52,903 nt of DNA, from positions 1-52,903 of the forward strand of contig CAKRNO010000009.1 in the NCBI GenBank assembly GCA_934371135.1, in the 5' to 3' direction. The translations under genes were made by a program, and so were the position numbers. Every line of letters begins with the position of its first letter. The first letter of the stretch is position 1. Below the pieces are notes generated by a model, which saw nothing but the letters and a program-made list of their open reading frames with translations, was not told the origin of the DNA and ran no database searches. Origin of the DNA: an uncultured Eubacteriales bacterium (GTDB lineage: Bacteria > Bacillota > Clostridia > Oscillospirales > CAG-272). Below are positions 25,588 through 34,406 of the stretch, one piece after another.

Positions 25588-27873
25588 TCACGGGGCGAGG
25601 ATTTCGTCCTCGTGGCTGTCGAGGAACACGCCGTAATCGGTCGGGGACAGCGGTTTCGCGTAATAATATCCCTGAATGACGTCAAAGGACAGGGCTTTGA
25701 GCATCTCGATCTGATCCGGCGTTTCCACGCCCTCCTGCACGATCTTCATGTGCAGATCCTTGGTCAGCGAGACGATGTGCTGCAAAACGGCGCGATCCCG
25801 CTCCTGTGACAGCCCGGCGTGGAGGAGCGAGCTGTCCAGCTTGATCTCGTCCATCCGGAGGGCTTTCAGGAGGTGGTAGGAGGAGTACCCGGTGCCGAAG
25901 TCGTCGATGGAGCACAGGAAGCCGTTGCGCTGCAGGCGCCCGATCGTCATCGCCATGCTCTCATAGCTGTCGTAGGCGACGCTCTCCGTGATCTCCAGCG
26001 TGATATACCCGTCCCGCACCTTATACCGGTTCTTCAGCCCCACATAGAAGTCGATGAAATCCGGCTTCTGCAGGGTCACGCGCGAGAGGTTGACGGAGAC
26101 GGGGACGATCGGGCGCCCCTCGCGGATGCGGCTGCCGATCATTTTGAGCACCTGCTCATACACATAGCGGTCCAGCCGGTTGATAAACCCGTTCATCTCA
26201 AAGAACGGGATAAAGGTCGAGGGCGAACGGTAGGTGTTCGTCGCCGGGTCATACCAGCGGACGAGCGCCTCTGCGCTGTCCAGCCGCCCGGTATGCAGAT
26301 TCATCTTCGGCTGGTAGAAAACGACGAACTCGCCGTTCTCCATACTGCTCTCCATCGTCAGGTCCATGTTGGCTTCCATCATGTACTTGTCAAGGAAAGT
26401 CTTGGTATAGAAGCGGTACGCCTCGCCGAACTCGCTCCCCGGTGCGCCGGCACGCGCGCGGGAGGCTTTTTCAAACAGCTTTTCGGGTGAATCCGGCTCT
26501 GCCCCCTCAACGGGCACGATACCGAACTCCAGCGACAGGCTGTCCGTCTCCCCGTCGTCGCCCTGTACGGCGCGGTTGGCGAGCAGGGCGTTCAGCCCGT
26601 GCAGGCGGTTGATGAGCGCCGACCTCGTGCGGTAATGGAGGAACAGATAGAACTCGCCCTTTTCGTTATAGGCGTACTGCTCCGCGACGGTCAGCATCTT
26701 CCTGCAGGCATAGCTGATGAACGAAAGCAGATCCTCGCAGAAGTCGCCGCCGCGCGTGCTCTCAAGGTAATCAAAGTGAATGACGGCGCAGGACACCACG
26801 GCAAAGCGGCTGTTCGGGTGCTTCGGCAGCAGGGCGCGCATATCGCGCGCGAGACGCGCCTTGGTCGGGCAGTTCAGCACCGGGTCGGTCATACCGAAGG
26901 AGGAGATCCGATCCCGGAAGGCGCGCTGCATATAACGCGCCGAGATGAACAGAATGACGAACAGGATCAACAGCACGATGACGACGGTGAGGATGATCTG
27001 GATATACTGATACCCGTCGACATACAGGTCCTCCGCAGGGTACATACCGACCAGATACAGCCCGCCGCCGCGGCACGCCGAAACGGAGACGGCATAGGTA
27101 CTCCCGCCGAAGTCCGCCCGCACGGTGCCGGAGTCGGCACCGCCGAGGAGCTGCCGGAGCTGCGTCTCCGCCCGCGCATCGCCCGAGAGCGCCTGCACGG
27201 CGTCCGGCAGGTTTTCATAGGGGCCGACGCGGTCAAATTCGTTGCGGATGGGCTGCAGGATGTTCCCGTCCCCGTCGCAGAGCGCGAAATACCGCGCGTC
27301 GCGAAACGCGTTTTCGTCATACCGGCGCCAGAATTCGCCGATGCTCACGGTGGAGCAGAGGAGCGCCACCCCCTCGACGGCGCCCTCCGGCCGGTCGGCA
27401 TCCGTCGGCGCATAGAAAACGATGGTGTTCATGCCGAGCACGGGGTCCGTCACAACGCCCGTATGCCCCACCGCGCCGCCTTGATACAGCTCGCGGGTAA
27501 CGGTGAGCTCGTTTTCGTACGGAAAGCCGTCGGCGTACTCCGTACCGCCCATCCAGTAGCGGATCCGCAGAACGCCCCCGTATGCCTCCTCGGACAAAAG
27601 GCCGTTGAGCGTCGCGCTGACCGCCTCCGGGTCCCGGAGAGACGCCACGGCGCCGGCGGTCGTCTCTGCCAGCGTCTCGTAGCCCGTGACGGCGTCATCC
27701 ATGGCACCCTGCAGCTCGTTTCTCCGCACGACAAGACAGAGATCCACCTGCTCGTCCAGAATGGTCTGGTACCGGAAGAACATGAGGATCATCATACCGA
27801 ACAGCACGGCGCACAGGATGGCGGCGACGGTCATCACCGCCTCGCGGCGGTGCTTTTTCAGAAAAGCAATCAT
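25588..27873 (-). CDS. GGDEF(degenerate)-EAL c-di-GMP phosphodiesterase
   Basis: 761-aa membrane protein. A helix at about 13-34 and another at about 285-310 flank an extracellular sensor region (dCache-like in size). The GGDEF domain (about 325-490) has NEKGEF in place of GGDEF at about residues 404-409, so it should not make c-di-GMP. The EAL domain (about 505-755) keeps EAL at 535-537, the VNLSR Asn, LEITES, DDFGTGYSS, the Lys in EIKLDSSLL, VQEGVET, and QGYYYAKPL, so it should hydrolyse c-di-GMP. It is the last gene of the left arm of the c-di-GMP riboswitch locus and could act as feedback, lowering the signal that turns the locus on (inference). Confidence 0.9.
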   Translation of the reverse strand: MIAFLKKHRREAVMTVAAILCAVLFGMMILMFFRYQTILDEQVDLCLVVRRNELQGAMDDAVTGYETLAETTAGAVASLRDPEAVSATLNGLLSEEAYGGVLRIRYWMGGTEYADGFPYENELTVTRELYQGGAVGHTGVVTDPVLGMNTIVFYAPTDADRPEGAVEGVALLCSTVSIGEFWRRYDENAFRDARYFALCDGDGNILQPIRNEFDRVGPYENLPDAVQALSGDARAETQLRQLLGGADSGTVRADFGGSTYAVSVSACRGGGLYLVGMYPAEDLYVDGYQYIQIILTVVIVLLILFVILFISARYMQRAFRDRISSFGMTDPVLNCPTKARLARDMRALLPKHPNSRFAVVSCAVIHFDYLESTRGGDFCEDLLSFISYACRKMLTVAEQYAYNEKGEFYLFLHYRTRSALINRLHGLNALLANRAVQGDDGETDSLSLEFGIVPVEGAEPDSPEKLFEKASRARAGAPGSEFGEAYRFYTKTFLDKYMMEANMDLTMESSMENGEFVVFYQPKMNLHTGRLDSAEALVRWYDPATNTYRSPSTFIPFFEMNGFINRLDRYVYEQVLKMIGSRIREGRPIVPVSVNLSRVTLQKPDFIDFYVGLKNRYKVRDGYITLEITESVAYDSYESMAMTIGRLQRNGFLCSIDDFGTGYSSYHLLKALRMDEIKLDSSLLHAGLSQERDRAVLQHIVSLTKDLHMKIVQEGVETPDQIEMLKALSFDVIQGYYYAKPLSPTDYGVFLDSHEDEILAP

Positions 27874-27899
27874 TTTGTCACGCCCGCCTTTCCGCGCGG

Positions 27900-28124
27900 T
27901 CAGAGTGCTTCATATTCCCGCTTCAGCTGATGGAGCCGCTCGCGCGTGGCGTTGATCTCGGCGGTATACCGGTTAAAATAGTCCACGTCGTCATCTGCCG
28001 GGGTAGTGCCGGTGAGGATGGCAGAGACCAGCGCCGCCTGGGAGCGCGAACGGCGCTGCTCCAGGAGCTTGATCTCGCGCAGGCAACGGCGGATCTGCTT
28101 TTTCAGTTTGATTTTACGGAACAT
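27900..28124 (-). CDS. Small coiled-coil protein
   Basis: 74 aa, with GGAG eight bases before ATG 28124. Nearly all helical: a basic N-terminus (FRKIKLKKQIRRCLREI), then heptad-like Leu/Ile spacing to the end (LHQLKREYEAL). No signal peptide. It sits 12 bases after the second signal peptidase gene and 26 bases before the phosphodiesterase. Function unknown; possibly an adaptor for a neighbouring membrane protein. Confidence 0.65.
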   Translation of the reverse strand: MFRKIKLKKQIRRCLREIKLLEQRRSRSQAALVSAILTGTTPADDDVDYFNRYTAEINATRERLHQLKREYEAL

Positions 28125-28136
28125 GGGGGATCTCCT

Positions 28137-28841
28137 TTACTGCTTTCTTTTCGGGGTCCGTCCGGTATGAGAGTCCGGCGTTTCCGCCTCTCCGGTGTTT
28201 TCTGCGGCGGCGGTGCCATTGGCGGCGTCGGCGTTTTTCAGCCGCTCGACCTCCTCCCGCACACGGCGCTCGATTTCCTTCTCATGCGCCGCGTCCGGGT
28301 CTGCCCCGTCCGCCCTGCCGTGCAGCCTGCGGACGACCTCAATCACGGCGCAGACGAACACCGCGGCGGAGAGGACGAGCAGGATGACGGGGAAAATATT
28401 GCGGGCGAAAACGGCGCGCCCGATCGCCGTCAGACCGGCGAGGTTCCGGACGTACCGCGCGACGACGTGATCCGCCGGCACGACGTACCGATCCGCCGCG
28501 GGGTTGTTGTCCCCCTTGGTGCGGAAGGCGGCGCCCCCGTCCAGGATCTCGGTCACGCGGTGCGTGTTGAGCTGCCCCTGAATGGCGGGGTCGTCGGAGC
28601 GGAACGTGATGACGTCCCCGACCGCGATCTCCTCCGTCCGGACGCGGGCGACGAGGATATAGCTCCCTGCCCCGATGCCCGGCTCCATGCTCGCGGTCCT
28701 CACCCGGATGAAGGACTTCCCGAAAAGGAAGGTGACCTCCCCCCGGGCGTTTCTGGCGATGAGGACGACGGCGAACAGCAGAACGGCAATGCACAGGACG
28801 GTCACGACCGTGCCGATACAGGATTTCACACGTTTTTTCAT
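28137..28841 (-). CDS. Second SipW-type signal peptidase
   Basis: 234 aa. The open frame reaches 29315, but that part lies inside the next gene; ATG 28841 has GAGGTGAT upstream and a 7-base gap from the neighbour. Membrane helix at about 9-29, then the ER/SipW-type catalytic set: Ser51 in TASMEPGI and His94 in LNTHRV, with TKGDNN downstream. A second helix (about 150-180) is followed by a charged cytoplasmic tail (EKEIERRVREEVERLKNA) ending in an Ala/Thr/Glu-rich stretch. A His instead of Lys as general base marks the SipW/ER branch. It would cleave a subset of exported precursors. Confidence 0.88.
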   Translation of the reverse strand: MKKRVKSCIGTVVTVLCIAVLLFAVVLIARNARGEVTFLFGKSFIRVRTASMEPGIGAGSYILVARVRTEEIAVGDVITFRSDDPAIQGQLNTHRVTEILDGGAAFRTKGDNNPAADRYVVPADHVVARYVRNLAGLTAIGRAVFARNIFPVILLVLSAAVFVCAVIEVVRRLHGRADGADPDAAHEKEIERRVREEVERLKNADAANGTAAAENTGEAETPDSHTGRTPKRKQ

Positions 28842-28848
28842 CGGCAGA

Positions 28849-31548
28849 TCACCTCGTCTTTTTGCCGCCGCGACCGCGGCGGGAGAACAGACGGCGGAAG
28901 AACCCGCCCCGCCCGGCGGGCGCCGGGATCTCCTCCCGGCTCGGCTCTGCTGCGGGCGCCGCAGCCTGCACACCGGCAGGGGTATCAACCGGAGCCGGGG
29001 GCTCCGCAGCCCGCTCATCGGCGGGGGTATCGGCGGCGGCAGCCGCGCCGTCCGCCGTTCCGGTGGTTCCGTCGGCGGCTTCGTCGCCCTCGGCTTCTGC
29101 CGTTTCCGGAGCCGCTCCGGCGGCGGTTTCGTCTGTTTCATCGGCGGTTTCGGTAACGGCGGTTTTCTCTGCCGCTTCCGTAACGGTTTCTTCCGTTGTT
29201 TCGTGTGTAACGACGGCGTTTTCGTTTTCTGCGGCGGTGGCGGCGATGGCCTCCCCGGTCGGGGCGGGTGCCTCGCCGTCGAGGCGGATGAGCCCTGCGG
29301 CGAGCAGCTCCTCACGCGTCGCGGGCGCCGCGGCGAGCGGTTCCGCCCCCCGCCGCCCGGGTGCGAGCGGCTGTGCGCCCCTGCCCTCCAGCATGACGCG
29401 GATCAGCCCGCAGGCAAGGCGCAGGGCGCGGTCGCTCCGGACGCGGAGCTGCATCGGCGTCCCGTGGTAGAGCGAGACCCCGGATACGTCGGAAAAATGG
29501 TATTTGCTCTGCGGGTAATCTCCCGGCTCCAGCGCCAGGTAGAGGGACACGGTCCTGCCGCGCACGCCGATACGGGCGCAGGTGCCGCGCCCGTGGTAGA
29601 ACGCGTCGTAGTGCCACGTCGCGCGGCGACGCACCCCGGCATAAGCGGTGAGTGCCCCGGCGAGCGCCGTATAGCGCGCCCGCATCGTCTCGTCCCCGAG
29701 GGAGAGACGCGCCTCGAACGAGTAGCGGTAAGGCGACCGCACGGGCAGCAGGCGACCGTTCGGCGCCGCTTCTGTCTCTGTCTCTGTTTCTGCCGCGCTC
29801 CCGTCGTCTCCGGCGTCGGGAGCCGTTTCATCGTCCGGTACTGTCGCACCGTCCGCGCGCGTTTCCTCCGGGGCACCGTCCGCGGCTGCCCCGGCGACCG
29901 GAGCGTTGTCTTCTGCGGGGGTCTCCCCGTCCTCTGTCTCCTCCGGCAGCGCCGCGCCCGCGAGCGGGCGGATGAGGCGGTCGGCGAGCAACTCACGCAG
30001 GGAGCGGAAGGGGGGCAGCAGCCCGTCGGTGGGGCGCTTGCCCTCGGGGAGGAGCGTCGCTCCGACGCGGCTCATGACCTCGCCGATGAGCTCCAGCGCG
30101 TATTTCAGCGCGCGGGCACTGCGGATGGGGAGCCGCAGGGGCACGTCACGATACGCCGCGGTGTCCGACGCGTCCGTGAAGTGATAGCGGTCGCGGTCGT
30201 AGGCATCGGGCGGGAGCGCGAGGAACAGCAGCAGCGTCTTGCCGTGGACGGCGATGCGCGCACAGCGCCGCCGCCCGTATGTAAAGGTCTCGTAATTCCA
30301 GCTGATGCGGGCATTGACCCTCCGGTAGGAGAGCAGCGCCCCCTTGACGGCGGCGTAATAGCCGCGCGTTACGTCGTTCGCCTGCGACAGGCGGGCGAGG
30401 AACGACCAGCGGAAGCGGAATCTGCCGGAGAGCGCGTCCTCGCTCTCCTCCTCCGTCTTTTCCGCGGGGCGGTACTGCTCATCCGCCGCGAGGGCGATCT
30501 GCACCTCGCGCAGGATCTGCGCCCGCAGCTCCCCGTCCGGGGTCTCCCCGGTCTGCTCCGCCGTCTGTTCTGCCGCGGTCGGCTCCGCAGGCGCCTCGGG
30601 AGAGGCCTCCCCCGCCGCGGCAAAGGTCGCCGCGCGCATATCGGAGAGGAACCTCGCATAGAGCGCGGAGACGCCCGAGAGCAGCTCCGCCTCCGCCCCG
30701 GCGGGGAGGTCCCCCTCCTGCCGGTTGATGAGGAGCGTATAGCCGGCGCCCTCATACCCGTCGAGGAACTCCCAGAGCGCGAGGCACTGCCGCAGATCCT
30801 TGTTCTTGAGGATGGCGTTGGTGCGGATGACGGGCGGGCGGACATAACTCTGCCCCACCGCCTGCGCGAAGTCCGACCGCAGATAGGCGGCGGTGACGGA
30901 GCGGATGTACTGCGCGCGCTGCCAGAGGTCGGTATAGCGCGCGTCCGTCCGCATCGCAAGCCCGTCCCCGGGCTTTTCCTCGTATTCGAGCGTCAGGTGT
31001 ACCCTGCCGCGCGCGTCGCCGACCTGAAATTCGTCGCCGAACTCCAGCGTGGTGACGGCGGCGTCCAGCCCGCACTCAAGCACGGTGTCGCAGCGCCGCT
31101 CCACAAAGGTACAGAGCCGCCGGAGGAGCGTGTTGACGAATTTGTTTTCGTAGGTCTTCGCCGTCTCGTCGCTGTACACGTTCAGAATTTTGCTCGGCGT
31201 GATGACGTCGCCCTCCACCTTGGCAATCAGGTTGGTGTGCTGGGTGAGGTGGCGGACGGAGCGGCTGGTGATGTTCCGCGAGAACTCGATCGGGAGCACC
31301 TTTTCCTTTTCGCGCAGCTGCCGCTGCGGGTAGCGGATGACCGCATCGAGGGCGGGCAGAGCCTCCTCTACCGCCCGGATCCAGGTCTCGTCCAGGGCGC
31401 GCAGGAGATAGCGGCGGGACATCGCCAGCCGTCGGCTGCCGTCCGCGAGCACCGCGAGCCAGTCGCCCTGCGCTTCTGCCGGAGCCTGTACTTCTGCCGG
31501 GGCTTTCACCTCCGTCTCTGCCGGGACGCTCCCCTCTGTCTGTGACAT
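28849..31548 (-). CDS. DUF2357-like partner of McrB-like ATPase, with tandem domains
   Basis: 899 aa, GGGGAGGTGA before ATG 31548. Residues about 1-330 resemble DUF2357 proteins, which pair with McrB-like ATPases (SRSVRHLTQHTNLIAKVEGD, ITPSKILNVYSDETAKTYENKF). Two copies of a roughly 130-residue domain follow (about 375-510 and 600-735), each with F-x-ARLS, SW-x-YE/HYD, GR-x-x-CARI, LYLAL and KYHF-like motifs. A long Ala/Thr/Glu-rich linker (about 765-865) ends in the basic tail GFFRRLFSRRGRGGKKTR, which could bind membrane. It lies 37 bases after the ATPase gene. In other genomes such pairs are seen as restriction-like; here they sit among secretion genes. Confidence 0.7.
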   Translation of the reverse strand: MSQTEGSVPAETEVKAPAEVQAPAEAQGDWLAVLADGSRRLAMSRRYLLRALDETWIRAVEEALPALDAVIRYPQRQLREKEKVLPIEFSRNITSRSVRHLTQHTNLIAKVEGDVITPSKILNVYSDETAKTYENKFVNTLLRRLCTFVERRCDTVLECGLDAAVTTLEFGDEFQVGDARGRVHLTLEYEEKPGDGLAMRTDARYTDLWQRAQYIRSVTAAYLRSDFAQAVGQSYVRPPVIRTNAILKNKDLRQCLALWEFLDGYEGAGYTLLINRQEGDLPAGAEAELLSGVSALYARFLSDMRAATFAAAGEASPEAPAEPTAAEQTAEQTGETPDGELRAQILREVQIALAADEQYRPAEKTEEESEDALSGRFRFRWSFLARLSQANDVTRGYYAAVKGALLSYRRVNARISWNYETFTYGRRRCARIAVHGKTLLLFLALPPDAYDRDRYHFTDASDTAAYRDVPLRLPIRSARALKYALELIGEVMSRVGATLLPEGKRPTDGLLPPFRSLRELLADRLIRPLAGAALPEETEDGETPAEDNAPVAGAAADGAPEETRADGATVPDDETAPDAGDDGSAAETETETEAAPNGRLLPVRSPYRYSFEARLSLGDETMRARYTALAGALTAYAGVRRRATWHYDAFYHGRGTCARIGVRGRTVSLYLALEPGDYPQSKYHFSDVSGVSLYHGTPMQLRVRSDRALRLACGLIRVMLEGRGAQPLAPGRRGAEPLAAAPATREELLAAGLIRLDGEAPAPTGEAIAATAAENENAVVTHETTEETVTEAAEKTAVTETADETDETAAGAAPETAEAEGDEAADGTTGTADGAAAAADTPADERAAEPPAPVDTPAGVQAAAPAAEPSREEIPAPAGRGGFFRRLFSRRGRGGKKTR

Positions 31549-31585
31549 ACCGTCACCTCCCCTCTCTTTTCCCGCTTACGGGAAA

Positions 31586-33163
31586 TCAGTACATTTTCTG
31601 GAGTCTTCCGAGATAGGCAATGCACTCCTTCATCGTCCCCTTGCCGAACAGGCTGTCAAGGAAGCTGATGAGCCCCTTGAGCTCGTCGCGGATGAGGGAC
31701 AGATTGAGGGCATCGAATTTACGGAACACCTTGGTCGCGAGCAGGTAGTCGAGCCCCTCGAGCTCCGTGCCGCCGGTGGCGACATAGACGGGCAGGAAGG
31801 CAGCCAGCTGCTTCATGATACGGTTACCGAACGCGACGCGGAACTTCTCGATGACGTAGATGTCCAGCCGCGCCACCTTGTCGAGCGTCTCCCGGGAGAC
31901 GGGGTGCTCGGCGATCGCCCGGCGGAACAGATCCTCCACATAGGAGTAGCGGATGTGCTTTGCCTCCGTCTTCGGCGCGTCGAACGCGACGCCCTTATAG
32001 TCCAGGTTGATGACCTGCGCACGGTCGTACACCTTATCCGAGACGGCAAAGGTCGAGTCGTCGTTGTTCGCCGTGCCGATATACCAGATGTTCTGCGGGA
32101 TCTGCAGCATCCCCTCCTTCAGGTGCACGGGATCACCCTGCCATGCAGAGGGGACGAGCTCGATCTTCCACTCGGCGGGATCGGGCATTTCCAAAATGGA
32201 GAGCATCTCCGCGAAGTAATACTCCACGCGGGCGATGTTCATCTCGTCCAGCACGATGATGTTGATCTCATCGTTGTAGGAGGATTCGTAAATGCGGCGC
32301 AGGACGTCCGTCTCGTTAAACTTCTTCGTGAACTCGTTGAAGTACCCGAACAACTCGGTGCGGTCGCGCCAGGACGGCTGCACCGACGCGATGGTCGCGT
32401 CGTTTAAGAAGTATTTGCCCATGACGTACGGCAGGGAGGTCTTACCTGTACCGGAGATACCCTGGAGCAGGATGAGCTTGGTGGACGCGAGCCCCGCGAA
32501 CATCAGACGGATGGTCTTGATCTCGTAGTAGAGGTGCGCCGCGGACGCCGCGTAATTGCGCAGGTCGTCGCAGAGCTCCGAGAGGCTCATCGTGTCGTCA
32601 TAGACCGGCGGCGTGTAGTGCAGATACCGTTCGTCCACGGCGGAGAGACGGGAGAACCGGTGCCCGGCGGGCTGTGCCGCCTCCTGCCCCCCGCGGGCGG
32701 CGGGCAGGTTGCCCTCTGCCGGGGTCCCCTCCCCCGCGTCCGTTTTCGCCTGCTCCGCGAGCTCGGTCAGGCGGATCTGATCCAGCGCGCCTCTGCCCGC
32801 CTGGAGCGCGAGGATCTGCTCCTTTTCACGGGTCAGTCGCAGGACGTCGCGGTGCAGATCGGCGATCTCCTCGAGCAGATCCTCGTCCCCGACGATGGAG
32901 CGGCGGAACCGCACATATTTGCGGATCAGCAGCACGATGAGAAAAACGAGCGCCGCCCAGAAAGCGTAGGCGAGGATGATCGCCAGTACGGTCAGGATCC
33001 AGTCGAGTGCGTTGAACCCGGGGGCATACCGTTTCAGCTGGTTGATGTAGACGGGAAAATTGATGATCTGAAAAAGCCCCACAAAGAAGTTGGAGATCGC
33101 TCTCCAGACGCCACCGAGCATGGTGGTCATGAAGTCAAAGAACCAGCTCAAAAAGCCGTCCAT
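31586..33163 (-). CDS. Membrane-anchored McrB-like AAA ATPase
   Basis: 525 aa, GGAGAAA before ATG 33163. Two N-terminal membrane helices (about 5-35 and 50-85) are followed by a coiled-coil segment (LHRDVLRLTREKEQILAL). The AAA domain has Walker A QGISGTGKTS (about 233-242), Walker B IIVLDEMNIARVEYYF (about 299-314), and the sensor segment GTANNDDSTFAVSDKVYDRA. The DEMN-type Walker B and NDDST sensor match the McrB branch. Canonical McrB proteins are soluble with an N-terminal DNA-binding domain, so membrane anchoring is unusual. With the DUF2357-like protein it may power assembly or extraction of surface proteins instead of DNA cutting (inference). Confidence 0.85.
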   Translation of the reverse strand: MDGFLSWFFDFMTTMLGGVWRAISNFFVGLFQIINFPVYINQLKRYAPGFNALDWILTVLAIILAYAFWAALVFLIVLLIRKYVRFRRSIVGDEDLLEEIADLHRDVLRLTREKEQILALQAGRGALDQIRLTELAEQAKTDAGEGTPAEGNLPAARGGQEAAQPAGHRFSRLSAVDERYLHYTPPVYDDTMSLSELCDDLRNYAASAAHLYYEIKTIRLMFAGLASTKLILLQGISGTGKTSLPYVMGKYFLNDATIASVQPSWRDRTELFGYFNEFTKKFNETDVLRRIYESSYNDEINIIVLDEMNIARVEYYFAEMLSILEMPDPAEWKIELVPSAWQGDPVHLKEGMLQIPQNIWYIGTANNDDSTFAVSDKVYDRAQVINLDYKGVAFDAPKTEAKHIRYSYVEDLFRRAIAEHPVSRETLDKVARLDIYVIEKFRVAFGNRIMKQLAAFLPVYVATGGTELEGLDYLLATKVFRKFDALNLSLIRDELKGLISFLDSLFGKGTMKECIAYLGRLQKMY

Positions 33164-33293
33164 ACGTTTCTCCTTTCCGGCAGCCCCCCGGTATGGCGGG
33201 GCAGGCAGCCGATGGTATGTAAATGCCGCTGTGGGCGCACCCTCTCACCTCGTCCGGTGCGGTGCGTACCCGCGGCGATGATGGCAGTGTTCG

Positions 33294-34064
33294 TCAGGCT
33301 TTCGGGGCGTCGTCCGTCCCCTCGCCCGCCTCCGCGTTACCCGCGGCGGTATCCGTTTCCGCGGCTTCTGCGCCTGCCGCGTTCGCCTTCTGCTGTGCCA
33401 GGTATTCGGCGACGGCGCGCTCACGGATGAGCGCCTCCTCCTCCGCCGTGATCTGCCGTTTGCCGCGGTTCTTCACGGCGAGCAGCGTGCGGATGAAGCG
33501 CACCAGCTCCCACACGAAGAAAAGGAGCAGCGGCAGGACGATGATCAGCAGGAACCCGACCGGCTTCTGCAGCGTCGCGAAAAAGCCGCCGAGACCGCCG
33601 ATTTTCGCCCCGTCCTTACCGCCCTCGGTCCCCTTGTTGCCCCAGCGGCAGAGCACGCGCTCACAGGCGACGGGCGCATCGTTCTGCGCATTGTTGTCAC
33701 CCTTGGTGACGTAGCGGTTCACCTGCCCTTCGCTGTCCCGCAGGACCTCGACGATGCGGTGGGTATTCAGCTCATACACGCCGTCGCCGTTGAGATCGAT
33801 CTTGTAGGTGACGACGTCGCCGACCTGCAGCTCTTTTTTGGCGTCGTCATTCAGCTTTTTGGCAAAGAGCAGGTCGCCCTTCTTGAAGGTGGGGACCATC
33901 GAGTCGGATTCGACCGAGAGAAAGACCTTCCCCCCGACGGACGGAACACCGTCGGCGCCGGAATTCGCCGAGATGGCGAGGATGGTCGTCAGCAGCGCAA
34001 AGGCGACAAAGCACCAGAGCAGGACGTTTAAGACGATTCCGCCGATTTTTTTAGCCTTGTTCAT
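33294..34064 (-). CDS. sipW: SipW-type signal peptidase I
   Basis: 256 aa, AGGAGG seven bases before ATG 34064. Membrane helix at about 8-31, catalytic Ser55 in SDSMVP, His102 in LNTHRI as the ER/SipW-type partner, and TKGDNN near 121-125. A second helix lies at about 165-195. The cytoplasmic tail ends in an acidic, Ala/Glu-rich stretch (ETDTAAGNAEAGEGTDD). SipW processes TasA-type fibre proteins in Bacillus; here the likely substrate gene lies directly upstream in the same direction. A 342-base gap with strong hairpins separates the two. The gene symbol is by family likeness, not proven orthology. Confidence 0.9.
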   Translation of the reverse strand: MNKAKKIGGIVLNVLLWCFVAFALLTTILAISANSGADGVPSVGGKVFLSVESDSMVPTFKKGDLLFAKKLNDDAKKELQVGDVVTYKIDLNGDGVYELNTHRIVEVLRDSEGQVNRYVTKGDNNAQNDAPVACERVLCRWGNKGTEGGKDGAKIGGLGGFFATLQKPVGFLLIIVLPLLLFFVWELVRFIRTLLAVKNRGKRQITAEEEALIRERAVAEYLAQQKANAAGAEAAETDTAAGNAEAGEGTDDAPKA

Positions 34065-34406
34065 GAGAGTCCTCCTGTTTGCCCGGGGGCAAAGATTTCA
34101 GTTGTGCCGGGTGAGGGATGCCGGTCCATGCGCGGGGCGCGCCCGTGCGCGCGAGAAAAAAAGATTAAATAAATCTAAAATACTATGATGAGCTCCGTAA
34201 GAGCTGCCCGAACCGTCGGGCGCACGTTCTTACAGAAACAAAGCGGCAAAATCACAAGGTCAAACTCCCTTCGGTCGTTTGCCCGGCGATGCGAAAGGCG
34301 CAGCGTGCCCCCGCCGCCCGTGCGGGCGGCAGAAGACGCGCCGGGGACAGGGCACGCGGGGGGTCCCCGGCGTGTCCTGCGGGTCCGATGGTCAGCCCGA
34401 TTTTTA
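34065..34406 (-). other. Intergenic region with two GC hairpins
   Basis: Two strong hairpins follow the TasA-like stop on the - strand: 34329-34380 (about 16 bp, including gccggggac/gtccccggc) and 34313-34330 (8-bp gccgcccg/cgggcggc). No T-run follows either, so they may act as partial terminator or as 3' stabilisers that keep TasA-like mRNA abundant. An AT-rich part at 34165-34190 (ending in a T-run on the - strand) could hold a weak promoter or terminator for sipW. No ORF or known riboswitch is seen. Confidence 0.5.

Noticed and set aside
28842..29315. N-terminal extension of the second signal peptidase
   Set aside because: The extension lies inside the neighbouring gene and is Pro/Arg-rich; ATG 28841 has a proper RBS and begins a typical signal-peptidase N-terminus.
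28675..31545. A 956-aa + strand frame opposite the DUF2357-like gene
   Set aside because: Arg/Gly-rich low-complexity translation without motifs or an RBS; a shadow of the minus-strand gene.
28849..33163. A type IV (McrBC-like) restriction system
   Set aside because: The ATPase has membrane helices and the locus is filled with secretion and c-di-GMP genes. No nuclease motif could be assigned. It remains a fallback if a nuclease core is found.
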